Under the pieces are notes generated by a model. It worked only from the letters and a program-made list of their open reading frames with translations, had not been told where the DNA came from and did not search any database. A program made the translations under genes and the position numbers. A stretch of 64,000 bases of DNA, from the NCBI GenBank assembly GCA_963921825.1, contig OY997592.1, positions 29,181,730 to 29,245,729 of the forward strand, in the 5' to 3' direction. Origin of the DNA: Erodium maritimum. Its lineage: Eukaryota > Streptophyta > Magnoliopsida > Geraniales > Geraniaceae. Shown here one piece after another: positions 9,266-20,175 of the stretch. Every line of letters starts with the position of its first letter. Position 1 is the stretch's first letter.

Positions 9266-10952
9266 TGTTAGTCTTAGTGCCCGTAGTTCAATCCTAAATG
9301 TTCAAATGTATATATCAACGTTAGCAATAAAATTAAAGCGGCTTTATATTACTTATGTGTTGGAGTAATATATCGATGTGTGCTCTGATCTATGCCCACC
9401 ATGCGAATAGAACCATAGATCGAGATAGATCACACTCGATGGGTCCCTACTCAACAAAGCTTCACTAGAAGCGACTAGTATGAAAGATGGCTCTTTATGG
9501 CTTACGTTCTGTTAGTCATTGGAATGGGATTCCGGAGTCTGATCATAGATATCATGTGGGACATGATATTGGACGACCCGCCCTGAATATGTGCCATAGA
9601 TTAAGTCATGAACATATTCAGTGTCGTAGCTTGTCATGTATCCTTAGACCAAGGAGTCTTTGTGATCGCTATGTAGTCAACAACTGAGTTTGACCTGAGC
9701 CTAACGTTGTCCGTAACATGGCTTCCATAACGGCCAGGATTGGCTTGGGGACGGGCTACATGAGTGACACGAAAGACGGCTAAGGGATTTATCCCTCATA
9801 CTGAGGTATGAGAAAGATATTGGTTCTCGGCCGCTTGATCGAGAGTGACTGGAAGAATAGCATGGCCATGCACATGATACTGGGTATCATATCTTCAGTC
9901 ATCTCACATATCAAGGAACGGTGATTGAGAATAATAAGGATGACGGCTCTATGCCTTATCTCAATCAGGATATCGGAGATAAAATGATAATGACAGGGAC
10001 GACGGAAAGGTTAGAATCGACAGGGTCGATTCGTTATGTAGTGTCAGGCAATACTAAAGTCTCGTTAGTTGCCACTTAAATAGGATCAAGTAAAATGGGA
10101 TTTTACGTTGATCTATTGACATGCATAAACCTAAGGGTCACACCGGAGGATGAAACTCATTGACACATTTATGGAGAATGGCCAAAAGGGAGTTGTCTCG
10201 GGACATGACCAAAACTGGGTTTTGGGTCATGTGCCCGTAAGTGAATAGGACTTTACAGATCGAGACAAGGCTTGGAGTCTTGGGATTGATCGCGTCGGAT
10301 AATGTTGGACATTTCCGGTATGGAAGGCTTGGAGGCGATGAACGAATCACGGGACCTCGTTGGAAATGGTCACGGGCCATGTTCCAAGAGGCCCATGAAA
10401 GGCCCATGCAACCAAGGCCCATGGAACTAATTAATCAATTCTTGATTAATTAGTACTAAGTAAGCAAGACAAGGATTAAGGTGTTGGTGATTCACCACCT
10501 AACCCAATCTTGTCTTGCCATACTTTGTCCTATTTACACCTTACTTGACACCATACTTGTCCCATGCCTTTAGTTGGACAAGTATGAGTTTTGTTATGTT
10601 TAAGTCATCTTTTTCAACATAACAAACACAAGACAAGAATAGGAAACACATTTTCTCTCCCTCTTCCATGGCCATTTCGGGTTTGGCTAGTTTCCACCTC
10701 CATGTTTGTGTTCTTGAGTCCTCAAAGAGAAGAACTACGTGGCTTTGATTCCCATGTGGATACGTAGGCGTCTTGGAGACTCAAGCCAATCATTCGTTAA
10801 CCGATGTTCTTGTTTTGGTAAGAACTAGTGCTGAATTTTTCTCTTGTTAATCCATTCTTTGTTAGTTGTTTCATGGTTCTAATTGTCTCTTGGTTTTCAT
10901 TGATTTTCCGCTGCGAGTTGGTTCATCTCCAACCCTACCTCGAGACCCAACA
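9266..10952 (+). repeat. 3' LTR of copia copy A (1687 bp)
   Basis: Matches the 5' LTR with about 21 differences by eye, including one base in the 27-bp palindrome. It is followed by TSD CTGAC and the right half of the split MITE. Confidence 0.93.
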
Positions 10953-11044
10953 CTGACGTCATGTTGACCGCATCCTGTGGCTTAGATTGGTTCGTAGTTT
11001 GCACAATAAGGATGGTTTTTACTGGATAGCTACCCTATATATAT

Positions 11045-11277
11045 CCGGTACAAACCTCACAACTTCGTCAAAACGTAGAACTATCAATCGGGACCCTTGG
11101 ATCGTGGAATTAAAGGCCCAGATTTAATGCATTTCTTTGTAATTAATGCATATCGTGTAATTGATTTCGTAATCAATCACCACCCCCTGAATTTCGGTGG
11201 TTGTCCGATTTAGGTAATCAATGTCCTAGATTAGTTCTACTTTCTTACCTGAAAATAGGTTTGTACTTGATATCCCC
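11045..11277. mobile_element. MITE-like element adjoining MITE family 1
   Basis: The left end (CCGGTACAAACCTC...ACGTAGAAC) and the reverse complement of the right end (GGGGATATCAAGTACAAACC...GTAGAAC) form imperfect TIRs of about 50 bp. Both ends lie in TATATATA. The TACAAACC and GTAGAAC core relates it to MITE family 1. Size about 233 bp, non-coding. Confidence 0.6.
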
Positions 11278-11283
11278 TATATA

Positions 11284-12180
11284 TATATAGCAAATCCTAG
11301 TATTCGTCGTCTACCACCTATGGCGCCGATTAGGTCTATAGTTCATGCTCTCCTCGTTAGCTGTCCTACATCCTTGACTTTTATTTAGCCCAAGAAGACT
11401 CGGTGTGTCATCCACCCCAAACCAAGCACATCTACCCCGATGCTCCTATCCTATTCCCCTTAATTATATAGTTCTGCTCGAGCCCCTGCTGCTCACTCAC
11501 AGACCATCTATAGCCAATTTTATGATGGTTCGTACCCTATCTGCATCTCTGACAAGGGTGTAACTCGACCAAAACCAATCATGGTCGTCCCTTTGGCGGC
11601 GGCGGACTCATGTTTTCTGCTTACGACTAAGAGTAGTCCCGAGCCCCCGGAACATGTGATGGGAGCCAGCCGTCCTTTCTACATGGGATGCCTCTCGCAG
11701 GGTTTCACCCCTAGCGCTAGGATTCGACGTCAACAGGATCTTCAAACAGGCTATCGATCCCAATCCCAAGGTCGAGGTTGTCACTACTCCCGGTCTCGCC
11801 GCCATTGTCTATAGACGACCTCCATGATGGATTGTTTGTATGCTCTCTTACCGTGGATGAAGATGATGTGATCAAGGTCCTGTTCACCCCTATAGCCTTT
11901 GAGGTTCTTGCATGCTGTTAGTTTGGCATGGTCGGAAGAATGCTCATGTGTCGGTCGTATAAAAAAGATATTATGTTGAAGGTCTCCACGAAGGCTTGGG
12001 GTCGCATGGCTTCGTTATTGGTGATCAAGGACTTAGAGCTGGGGACCTTTGGGTTCTATTTTGGATCGCAGACGACCAAGGACTAGGTCTGTCATAGTGA
12101 ACCGTGGAGCTCCGAAGGGGTACCATTGATACTAGGGGACATCATTGATCCACTAGGGATTAAAATTCCCCAATAAATAA
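11284..12180 (+). pseudogene. Degenerate plus-strand ORF, possible DUF4283/LINE ORF1-type remnant
   Basis: Several frames in 11580-12180 read as fragments. The most suggestive is 11960-12170: KVSTKAWGRMASLLV, then LELGTFGFYFGSQTTKD, a stop, and CHSEPWSSEGVPLILGD. The spacing of F-x-F, a charged stretch, xPW and P-L-x-L resembles DUF4283 N-terminal domains found in plant LINE ORF1-like proteins. There are in-frame stops and no zinc knuckle, so this is a tentative call. Confidence 0.3.
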
Positions 12181-13300
12181 TAAACCATCCTAGGCTTGAC
12201 CAGATCCATAACGATCCATTCCTGAGAGGAAGTAGAAGCGCGTCCTACGCTGGAACTGAATCAGGACCCCTCCTGAAAATACGAGCAAGGCACCACCACC
12301 CGACCTAGATCCGATCCACTCCAAGACCTAGGTACAGAGCCAGACCTAGGGCCAAGCCCAGGCTTAGACCTAGGCCCAGATCCAGATCCAAACCGAGCAA
12401 CCAGGTCGTGAGTGGCGAGCTGATCACACGTCGGCCACTCCGGCCAACCCAGAGCAAGAAACGTCTGACAAGCTCCTAGAGCGTAGGAAACACCTTCACC
12501 AATGAAGAATCAAACAAGAAACTCGCACCACACGCTGTGAGCCACCAAACTCACCGTCCAGTCAAACCTAGGCAAAACGCACCCCACATCTCATAACACC
12601 AAACCCGAATAACACCGACCAGACCACCAACAGCAAACTAAACAAGAAACCAACAAAGAGAGGAGATGAGATTACTTGGAGCTGAATTTGAAGACCCGCG
12701 ATCGGAGAAGCCGAGGACCAGATCCACGAGCTTGAGGCCTTGACTCCGGTGTCGAAGAACAACACAAACGCCAAAGAATCAGACCGACGAGCAGGCAAAC
12801 GAACAACGAACGCGGCCAGGTTCGGGCGGATCTGAAATCGAATGCTAGGCCGGATAGACGTCCCACAACGTCGAGAGACCACTTATCAGTCCACCACAAC
12901 GCGTCGATTCGAGATCCAAGGACTACAGAAAATATACAACATAAGGAGAAGACATAAAAACCAACAAGGAATCAAGCTGAAGAGGCAACGAAGAAGGGGA
13001 GAAGGGAAAGTGGAAGAGAGATGCAGAGGATGAGAAACAGACCTGAAAAGAAGGGAAAGGAAAGGGAATGGGAGAGAAGACCTCCACCGGGTACAACCCT
13101 GGCCGTAGTCGAAGTTGTCATCGACGGGGGAGGCGGTTGTTAAAACTTAGGGTTCTAGAGGAAAGCGTTGGGAGAGTTGTAGTCCTCGCCTGTGTAACAA
13201 CATTGTTTTTCTCTACTAGATTATTAGAGTTGTAAGTGGGTTGTATCTCTTTTTCTGAGAGAGGCGATTGTTTTTACGGATCTTTTTTTTATTGTTTCCT
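12181..13300. other. Unassigned GC-rich region
   Basis: Contains a run of GACCTAGGNCCAGA-like short repeats (about 12290-12390). Further on, a stretch on the minus strand looks like a CT-rich transcribed leader (about 13200 to 12560). The longest minus frame is 104 codons with no domain I recognise. It could be a LINE 5' region or a captured gene fragment. No firm call. Confidence 0.3.
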
Positions 13301-13930
13301 TCTCGAAACTCAAGTACCTTTTTTTTTTATAGTTTTTTCTATAAAACAAAAATAGTCTTTAAGAGTCCAAAATCATGTCCATAAGTTGCAACACTTTTTT
13401 TTGTCTAGTAGTTCTTAATGTGGTCCACCCGTACTCTGTGTCTCCGTTATATTACGGGTACATATCAGAAAACTGTACCCATAGTTCATTGCTAGATTTG
13501 ATGCCATCCTCAAGCTCTTCACGTGGCTTTCGGTCCTACGCACAGAACTCACTCTGTTCATTGTGGAAGAGAGGACAAAGCGTTTCTTTTTTCCGTTCAA
13601 GGACGAATATCAAAAGACGTGATCTAGCCTTCAGTTTCATCAAGTCGTATCTCGTCTTTAATTTACATAGTAACAAAACTGCGATAATAAAATATTGTTT
13701 ATGGTAATGGAAGCGTGAGTCATCACCTACTTGTATGCAATAGTACAGTACAAAAACTTTATTGTTTAGTCACAAATATGCTTGGGAACTTGTAAGATTC
13801 CTCCGTAACATGTGCAAGTATATATGTTTGCATCAATTAACGTAATGTTTATTCATATCGATGTCTGAAAAAAAAAGATGTGAAATAATTTCTAATAACT
13901 ATAATGTTATAATATTCAAATTAGTTATTC
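13301..13930. other. AT-rich region without recognisable features
   Basis: The only long frame (13375-13707, plus) has no recognisable domain. I see nothing else to support. Confidence 0.4.
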
Positions 13931-15200
13931 TTTATTGATCAAGTTTTACAACTACTTGCTCTCAAGATAGAAACAAGAGAAACTAGTAAATTATTGACTC
14001 AGAAAATGACTAAGCACCAACTAACATAATCAACAAGGTGCGAACAACTCACCCTAGAAAAATAATAAAACAAAATAAGAAATAATACCACTTGAAGACA
14101 AGAACACAACCCACCCGGGCCAACACGATACATCCAACGCAAAGAACTCCTACAACAGACCATCGAGAACCTGGAACGATGCTTCAAAACCACTTCCCTC
14201 ATCCGCCTCTCATTGTATCATTGTGAGATTGAACGGGAGACGTCCCCAGCCCTAGAAGAGTCTAACTCGTCCTCTAACTCGGATTCCACAAAATCACGAT
14301 CATGCACCTACAAATCGCATGCCTCGTCCAGTTCTTTGAAATGATATTGTAACTCGTCTCTTTACGTCGTATATGTGAAACCTATTTTACTACAAAACGT
14401 CTAGGCCTCGCTAGCAGCCTCGACTTACAAGTCCTCTTTAACGGACCTGTTCTGAACAAATATTCCACCAAGGTCTTATCACTCACCGAGCTCAGGCTCA
14501 ATTTCCCTTTCTTAATAAAGCATCCCGCCTTATTCTTCAAAGTGTTTTGTGCTATTTGTAAGTAAGAAAATGTACCTTCTGGTTCCCCGTTAGACTGCAA
14601 CACTAGCCCATCCCTAGAAAGAGACGAAGCTGAAATCGACACAAGCAATAAAGGCTTACTTTCGTTGTATTCTCCAAACACCTCTTCATCCCTTGCTTGA
14701 GACGACTCCTCTTGGGTACGACCCACCATGGACGCATCCTTGTTCCCTTATCGCGCCAACAAGCCAGATCTATAGTTCGTCATGCACTTCCCCGTCGTGA
14801 GGATCGCCACCGGAACTTGAGCGGGGTTAACCATGGACAAGAGAACCATGAAATGCTTCCCCTCCAACCCGACCTGAACTGTAGATATACTAGGATAACT
14901 AGTATCGACTTGTACCCAAACGAAGGTCTACTCCAAGTTGAATCCCGTGCAAGAATCGGGATGAACCATCACCATGTTTCCAGCCACAACTTCTATAGTT
15001 TCCCTGCTCCAACCCACAATAGGTAAATCTTGTACCTTGAACCACGTCACCCCCCCCCCCCCCACACACACACACCCCATGCAGCGTAAGATCCTCCTTC
15101 CCAAAACCCATTGTAACCTAAATAGAGAGTCAGCTCCATCTGGTTTCAACCATCATGGTTGTTTTGATTTTTAAAATAAGAAGGGTAGTGGGAAAACTTA
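13931..15200 (-). pseudogene. Minus-strand transcribed-type remnant, function unknown
   Basis: On the minus strand, fragments at about 15149-14800 (with LPIVGWSRETIEVVAGN, then LEVDLRLGTSRY) and 14729-14382 read downstream toward an AATAAAG poly(A)-signal-like site near 13940. The order of fragments recalls DUF4283-type ORFs, but several stops intervene. It might be a LINE ORF1 or captured gene piece. Low confidence. Confidence 0.25.
15047..15076. repeat. C-run plus (CA)n microsatellite
   Basis: A run of about 15 C followed by five or six CA units. Confidence 0.9.
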
Positions 15201-15209
15201 GCAGAGAAG

Positions 15210-15870
15210 AAGTTATATTCAAAATGTGGTCAATTGAACATTTTTAATTCGATTATGTTTTGACTTCCCAAATTCAGATTAGATTCTTTCAAACTCTATG
15301 CATATCTTCACCGAGAATCAAATCCTTTATACCTTCGAACGACAACTTAATAGATGTAGATAAAATACTAAACACTGTAACAATTCTTGGCAAAATATTA
15401 GGCAACAAAGACAAAAACAAGTCTTATACCTCATCATCGAATTTAATACCCACTGACACTAATTAGGATAACATTGCATTAAGTTCGTTCATATGATCGG
15501 TAAAACTAGGACCTTCCCTCATCTTTGTATCAACTAACTTGCGAATCAAATATGCCTTGTTTAATGCATATGACTTTTCATACATATAATGCCTTTATGA
15601 GTATGTAGGTAGTTGTCTCTTTTAAGATGTTATAAGCTACATTCCTTTCCAATGTCAATCTCACCACACCAATTGTTTGTCGATCTAGCAATTGTCAATC
15701 AGTTGAACTTAGCTTTTCTGGTTTTGCCTCTAACAAGGGCTCATGTAGCTTCTTCTGGTACATATAACCCTAAATCTGCATCTCTTATGATGAAAAATAT
15801 TTCCCACCAAACTTGTCGATTCGATATTTTCCATCTTCTTACATTGCTCCCACTTGCCACGAACATGACA
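15210..15870 (-). pseudogene. Minus-strand copia Gag fragment (element E)
   Basis: On the minus strand just after the PBS-like site, frames read as degenerate Gag. Around 15490-15290 they contain NELNAMLS..LVSVGIKFDDE, then LSLLPNILPRIVTVF and a LSFEGIKDLILGEDM block. This is the LL-x-SLP and L-x-x-L-x-x-E pattern of copia Gag. Stops and frame changes are frequent. The fragment is in the same orientation as, and immediately downstream of, the LTR at 15885-23382. Confidence 0.6.
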
Positions 15871-15879
15871 CTGATACCA
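15871..15879 (-). promoter_or_regulatory. PBS-like site of minus-strand copia E
   Basis: The complement reads TGGTATCAG, matching the first nine bases of the initiator-Met-type PBS, and lies four bases inside the LTR end at 15885. Confidence 0.6.
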
Positions 15880-16564
15880 GCTTTTGGGGTATAACAATGT
15901 GGAAATATAATCAAGTAAGAATTAACCAAGAGAAAATAGGCAATCACACAATAACACAAGAATTTACGTGGTTCGACAAGTTACCTACGTCCACGGTCAC
16001 ATTACTCTCTTCTTATATCTCTCACAACTACGGAATTATTTTTTGGGTTTACAACATACATAGTATTTATAAGTGTCACGCCCCAATTTCGGTAAACCGA
16101 ACTCGGGACGCGAAAGTTTAAAACAATAAAACATTTTGAAACCTTTTACATAAAATCACGTTAAAATCACCAATTGTTCATCAAAATAATATTTACAACT
16201 TAAAACACGTCCCAACAAGTGGACAAAAGTATGGTATACGTCGCTAGACTCAAATAACCCAGAATCCCGCTTCTAGCTCTTCAAGCTTCAGAAGCTCACC
16301 TAGTCCAACCTGCGACCGGTACCTGTAGGAAAAGCAGCTAGGGGTGAGCGTTCGCTCACCACCACGGATAACAGAATGACTACGACATAATTAGCAGACA
16401 AAGCCGGTAACACCAACACAAACTCAACACCGGGGAACACCATCCCCAACCCAAGTACTCCGACTGAACACACACCCACTGTTACCTTCCTTGACCAACT
16501 CAACACCCTGACACGTAAAGTAGACCCGACACAACGATCACGACCTCTTCCAAGGACTCAAGGA

Positions 16565-16965
16565 CCACCACGCAAAACCCAGGATCACAAAGGATCGTAC
16601 ACCAAACAAGATCACAAAGGATCGCACTCCAAGCAAGATCACAAAGGATCGCATACCAGCCGCCCAGTAACCTCCAAAGACACGAACACGGATCAGGCTA
16701 GCCAAAGAATGCTCACAACCTGCCGAGACTCGAACACGGATCATGCCAGCCAAAGAATGCTCACAACCTGCCGAGACTCGAACACAGATCAGGCCGCTCG
16801 TAACCTGCCGAGACCCGGTCACGGATCATGCTAGCCAAAGAATGCTCATAACCTTTCGGGATCCGGACACGGAACAGGCTAGCCAAAGAATGCTCAGAAC
16901 CTGTCGAGACTCGAATTGGTCAGGCCAGCCAAAGAATGCTCGTAACCTGCCAAAATCCACACCAC
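16565..16965. repeat. LTR-internal minisatellites
   Basis: Two arrays within the outer solo LTR. One has about three 27-30-bp units containing GATCACAAAGGATCG (about 16575-16660). The other has five to six degenerate units of about 47-60 bp containing AGCCAAAGAATGCTC (about 16685-16965). Confidence 0.85.
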
Positions 16966-17059
16966 TCCCCGACACACAGTCGGGTTACTAACCCCGGGCA
17001 AACACAATCACAATCACAAGCAAAGTTCAACAAGTAGCAACAACGCAGGTTCAACACTC

Positions 17060-17390
17060 CACACGCACTCATGGCCACCCAAGACACACCAACGGTAACT
17101 CACGGGCTCAACAACCCCACGGCACTCACGGCCACCCAAGACACACCAACGGTAACTCACGGGCTCAACAACCCCACGGCACTCACGGCCACCCAAGACA
17201 CACCAATGGTAACTCACAGGCTCAACAACCCCACGAGCACTCATGGCCACCCAAGACACACCAGTAACACGAGATCTCATGGCCACCCAAGACACACCAG
17301 TAACACGGGCTCTCATGGCCACCCAAGACACACCAACAGTAAAGAAACGGGTTCAACGACCCCACGGGCACTCATGGCCACCCAAGACTC
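17060..17390. repeat. About 55-60-bp minisatellite, minus-strand version; continues at 20786-20985
   Basis: Units contain ACTCATGGCCACCCAAGACAC and CACGGGCTCAACAACCCCACG. This is the reverse complement of the array inside the inner LTR (19265-19895). The array is interrupted by the inner solo LTR at 17395, so the insertion hit a repeat of its own family. Confidence 0.88.
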
Positions 17391-19264
17391 CAACTGTAAT
17401 AACCACTACCGGTCAACGCCAGTCAAACCCGCGAAAAACAGGAAAATTTAAAAATTTTGAGCAGACACTAAATTGAACCTAAAATGACCCCGAGTGTCAT
17501 ACAGGACTTAAGTTGACCCCGCTGTTGACCAAAGTGAGTTCCGGGGGACTCAGGCAACTTTCTGATCAATTTGGGAAATGTTGACTTTTCGCTGGAAAAG
17601 TCAACCGAGCGACGTTTTGGTCCATTCGAGGACCGTTTTGGATCCAAAAAGCTTAGCCATCGTCACATCGGTCTTAGTTGAGCCGTTTCATTGTAGCCCG
17701 TCAAGTTTCGTAATTTCTTGGGAAAAGTGCCCGTTCGGTGCCCGAAACGTCCGATTTTCGCGAATCTGATTGGAAAATACCTAGTAGATATTTTCCAAAA
17801 GGTGTGGGACCCACCTTGCCACTTGTCCAACAAGTGGTGGTGTTAGTTTTGGGGGGAAATTGAGAGGTGAAGACTACATGGCCGGTCACACATTTTTAAA
17901 AGAAAAAAAGGAAATTGAGTTAGTTGTTTTAGAAAGAGAAAGAAGAGAGAAGAAAGGGAGAGAAGAAGAAGGAGAAAAGAGAAGAAGCTAGGGTTTGGAG
18001 CACTATTCACGCTCATCCATCCATTGGATCGTATACACCGAGTATACGGTATACACCGAACCGATTCTCGTTTTGTTAAATTTTGGAAGTTAGGGTTTAT
18101 GTAAAACTATTAGTTTAGGGTGTATTGAGGTTGGGGGAATTATTAGAGACGTTTTGGAGGTGTTTGGAGGCGAAGGGGCACGTTTTCCAGTGACCGGAGG
18201 CTCGGGAGGAGCTCCGGCCACCGTGGGTGGTGGCTGGCCGGCCATGGGGTGGCTGACCGGAGCTGGGACCAGCCACCACCATGGTGGCCGAGCCCCACTT
18301 TGAGACCTAGGGACCACGGCCAAGTGGGTCGGGTGGGGCCCACGTGCTCGGGTGATCGGGTTTTGTGTTCGGGTGGTTTAAAACGTTCCCCGGACCATTT
18401 ATCCTTAACCGAATCGAAAATTGGAATTAAATTGGAAAAGATATAATTAACGGGTTTTAGAAACTTGAGACGGAAATTAATTGACTCGGGAGTCGTAATT
18501 CGATTCGGTCAAGTACATTGGGACCCTTGAATTATTCTAAGACCGTAGAAACGAAAACGGGAATTTTTGGAGCCCCGGAAGGGCATTTACATAACCCGGG
18601 CAGATTCGCCATGTCAGGCGAATCGGGCCTTCACGGGTCCCTTATCGACAATGTCGAGTAATTGGGAAGTTTGGGAGTGATCGGCATTGTCGGGGTTAAG
18701 TTTGGGCATCAAGTTTAATGATTTTCAGTTTATTCCTGCGAGCTGTTAAGTGCCTTTAAATTGTGTTCTTTTAGATCGTGCCACGGACCGGGGCAAGGGA
18801 AAGCTGAGTGAGTGACTGAGATCATCATTAGAGCTCGCTGGTTGGCTTTTGGGAGAACACGCACGAGGTAGGGAAAAGTAGCCGGATCTCGGCCCTGACT
18901 AGGGAAAGTTAACAGTAGAATTGCATGTGACACCGGGGTGTCGTGGGTTAAGTAGGTTATCGAATATTAGAAAGGCATGATACGGGAATGTAGCGAATAT
19001 TGGAAATGCATGTGACACTTAGTAGTGTCGTAGGAGCAGAGAACTTAGCGTTATTAGAACTACTGGAGGCATATGACCATGCCCGGAGGTTGATTGCGAA
19101 CTTATCGAGATTAAGAGTATTGGAGGCATATGACCATACCCGGAGGTTGATTGTGAAACAATTGATATTAGGACTGTTGGAGGCATTGGTTATGCCGGAG
19201 GTTGATTGTGTATTTTTGTGTCTTTGGTGGCCTTTAGGGCCCGTGTATTATTGTTGAGTTTTGG

Positions 19265-19895
19265 GTGGCCATGAGTGCCCGTGGGGTTGTTGAACCCGTG
19301 TCTTTACTGTTGGTGGTTTGAGTGGCCGTGAGTGCCCGTGGGGTTGTTGAACCCGTGTCTTTACCTTTTGTGTTTTTGGGTGGCCATGAGTGCCCGTGGG
19401 GTTGTTGAACCCGTGTCTTTACTATTGGTGGTTTGAGTGGCCGTGAGTGCCCGTGGGGTTGTTGAACCCGTGTCTTTACCTTTGGTGTTTTTGGGTGGCC
19501 ATGAGTGCCCGTGGGGTTGTTGAACCCGTGTCTTTACTGTTGGTGGTTTGAGTGGCCGTGAGTGCCCGTGGGGTTGTTGAACCCGTGTCTTTACCTTTGG
19601 TGTTTTGGGTGGCCATGAGTGCCCGTGGGGTTGTTGAACCCGTGTCCTTACTGTTGGTGATTTGAGTGGCCGTGAGTGCCCGTGGGGTTGTTGAACCCGT
19701 GTCTTTACTATTGGTGGTTTGAGTGGCCGTGAGTGCCCGTGGGGTTGTTGAGCCCGTGAGTTACGGTTGGTGTATCTTGGGAGGCCGCGAGTGCCTGTGG
19801 GGCTGTTGAGTCCGTGTTTTACTGTCGGTGTATCTTGGGAGGCCGTGAGTGCCTGTGGGGCTGTTGAGTCCGTGTTTTACTGTTGGTGTCTTGGG
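19265..19895 (+). repeat. About 57-60-bp minisatellite in the inner solo LTR
   Basis: About nine close units around GTGCCCGTGGGGTTGTTGA, then two or three diverged units with GTGCCTGTGGGGCTGTTGA. Alternating flanks (ggtggtttgagtggccg and gtgtttttgggtggcc) suggest a higher-order dimer. Confidence 0.92.
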
Positions 19896-19995
19896 TGGCC
19901 ACGAGTGCCTGTTAGTGTTGAACCTGCGTTGTTACTGGTTGTTGAACTTGCTTGTGATTGTAATTGTGATTGTGGTTACCTGAAGTTGTGAGTGT

Positions 19996-20175
19996 GATAG
20001 GTCGACATCCTGATCCGACTTGGTGTCGATGAACTGCGATAGGTCGACAACCTAATCCGACTTGGTGTCGATGAACTACGATAGGTCGAAAGCCTGATCC
20101 GACTTGGTGTCAATGAATTGCGATAGGTCGACAGCCTGATCCGACTTCGTGTCGAGGAATTGCGATAGGTCGATC
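19996..20175 (+). repeat. About 42-bp minisatellite in the inner solo LTR
   Basis: Four to five units of GATAGGTCGACAxCCTGATC followed by CGACTTGGTGTCGATGAA. The outer LTR carries unrelated repeats at the comparable place. Confidence 0.9.

Larger units (their letters stand above)
2501..10952 (+). mobile_element. Complete but non-autonomous Ty1/copia retrotransposon (copy A)
   Basis: Identical-family LTRs (2501-4188, 9266-10952) start TGTTAGTC and end GACCCAACA, and are flanked by the 5-bp TSD CTGAC (2496-2500, 10953-10957). An initiator-Met-type PBS follows the 5' LTR and the purine tract AAGTGGGAGA precedes the 3' LTR. Domain order is copia-type: gag, protease, integrase, RT, RNase H. I count about 21 differences between LTRs (about 1.2%), so the insertion is fairly recent. 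Nevertheless the coding region is broken in every enzyme, and the breaks are shared with copy B (30923-39481). Confidence 0.93.
2212..11035. mobile_element. MITE (family 1), split by copia copy A
   Basis: The element is 2212-2500 plus 10958-11035. Its left end (GGGTTGGTATC...CTTATTGTGCAAACTACGAAC) is the reverse complement of the right end (...GTTCGTAGTTTGCACAATAAG...GCTACCC), giving imperfect TIRs of about 46 bp. Both ends sit in TATATATA. The interior is GC-rich (CGCGCGC) with two direct and two inverted copies of TGCTAATAGTTT (2331-2410). Related elements are at 11045-11277, 58420-58918 and 58929-61086. It is non-coding, and the superfamily is not assigned. Confidence 0.7.

Noticed and set aside
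17014..17451. Repetitive 105- and 126-codon frames
   Set aside because: They are translations of the 57-60-bp minisatellite, whose unit happens to be mostly open. There is no start context or domain.
19265..20175. CRISPR-like array
   Set aside because: Units are contiguous or degenerate without unique spacers, and the setting is a plant LTR.
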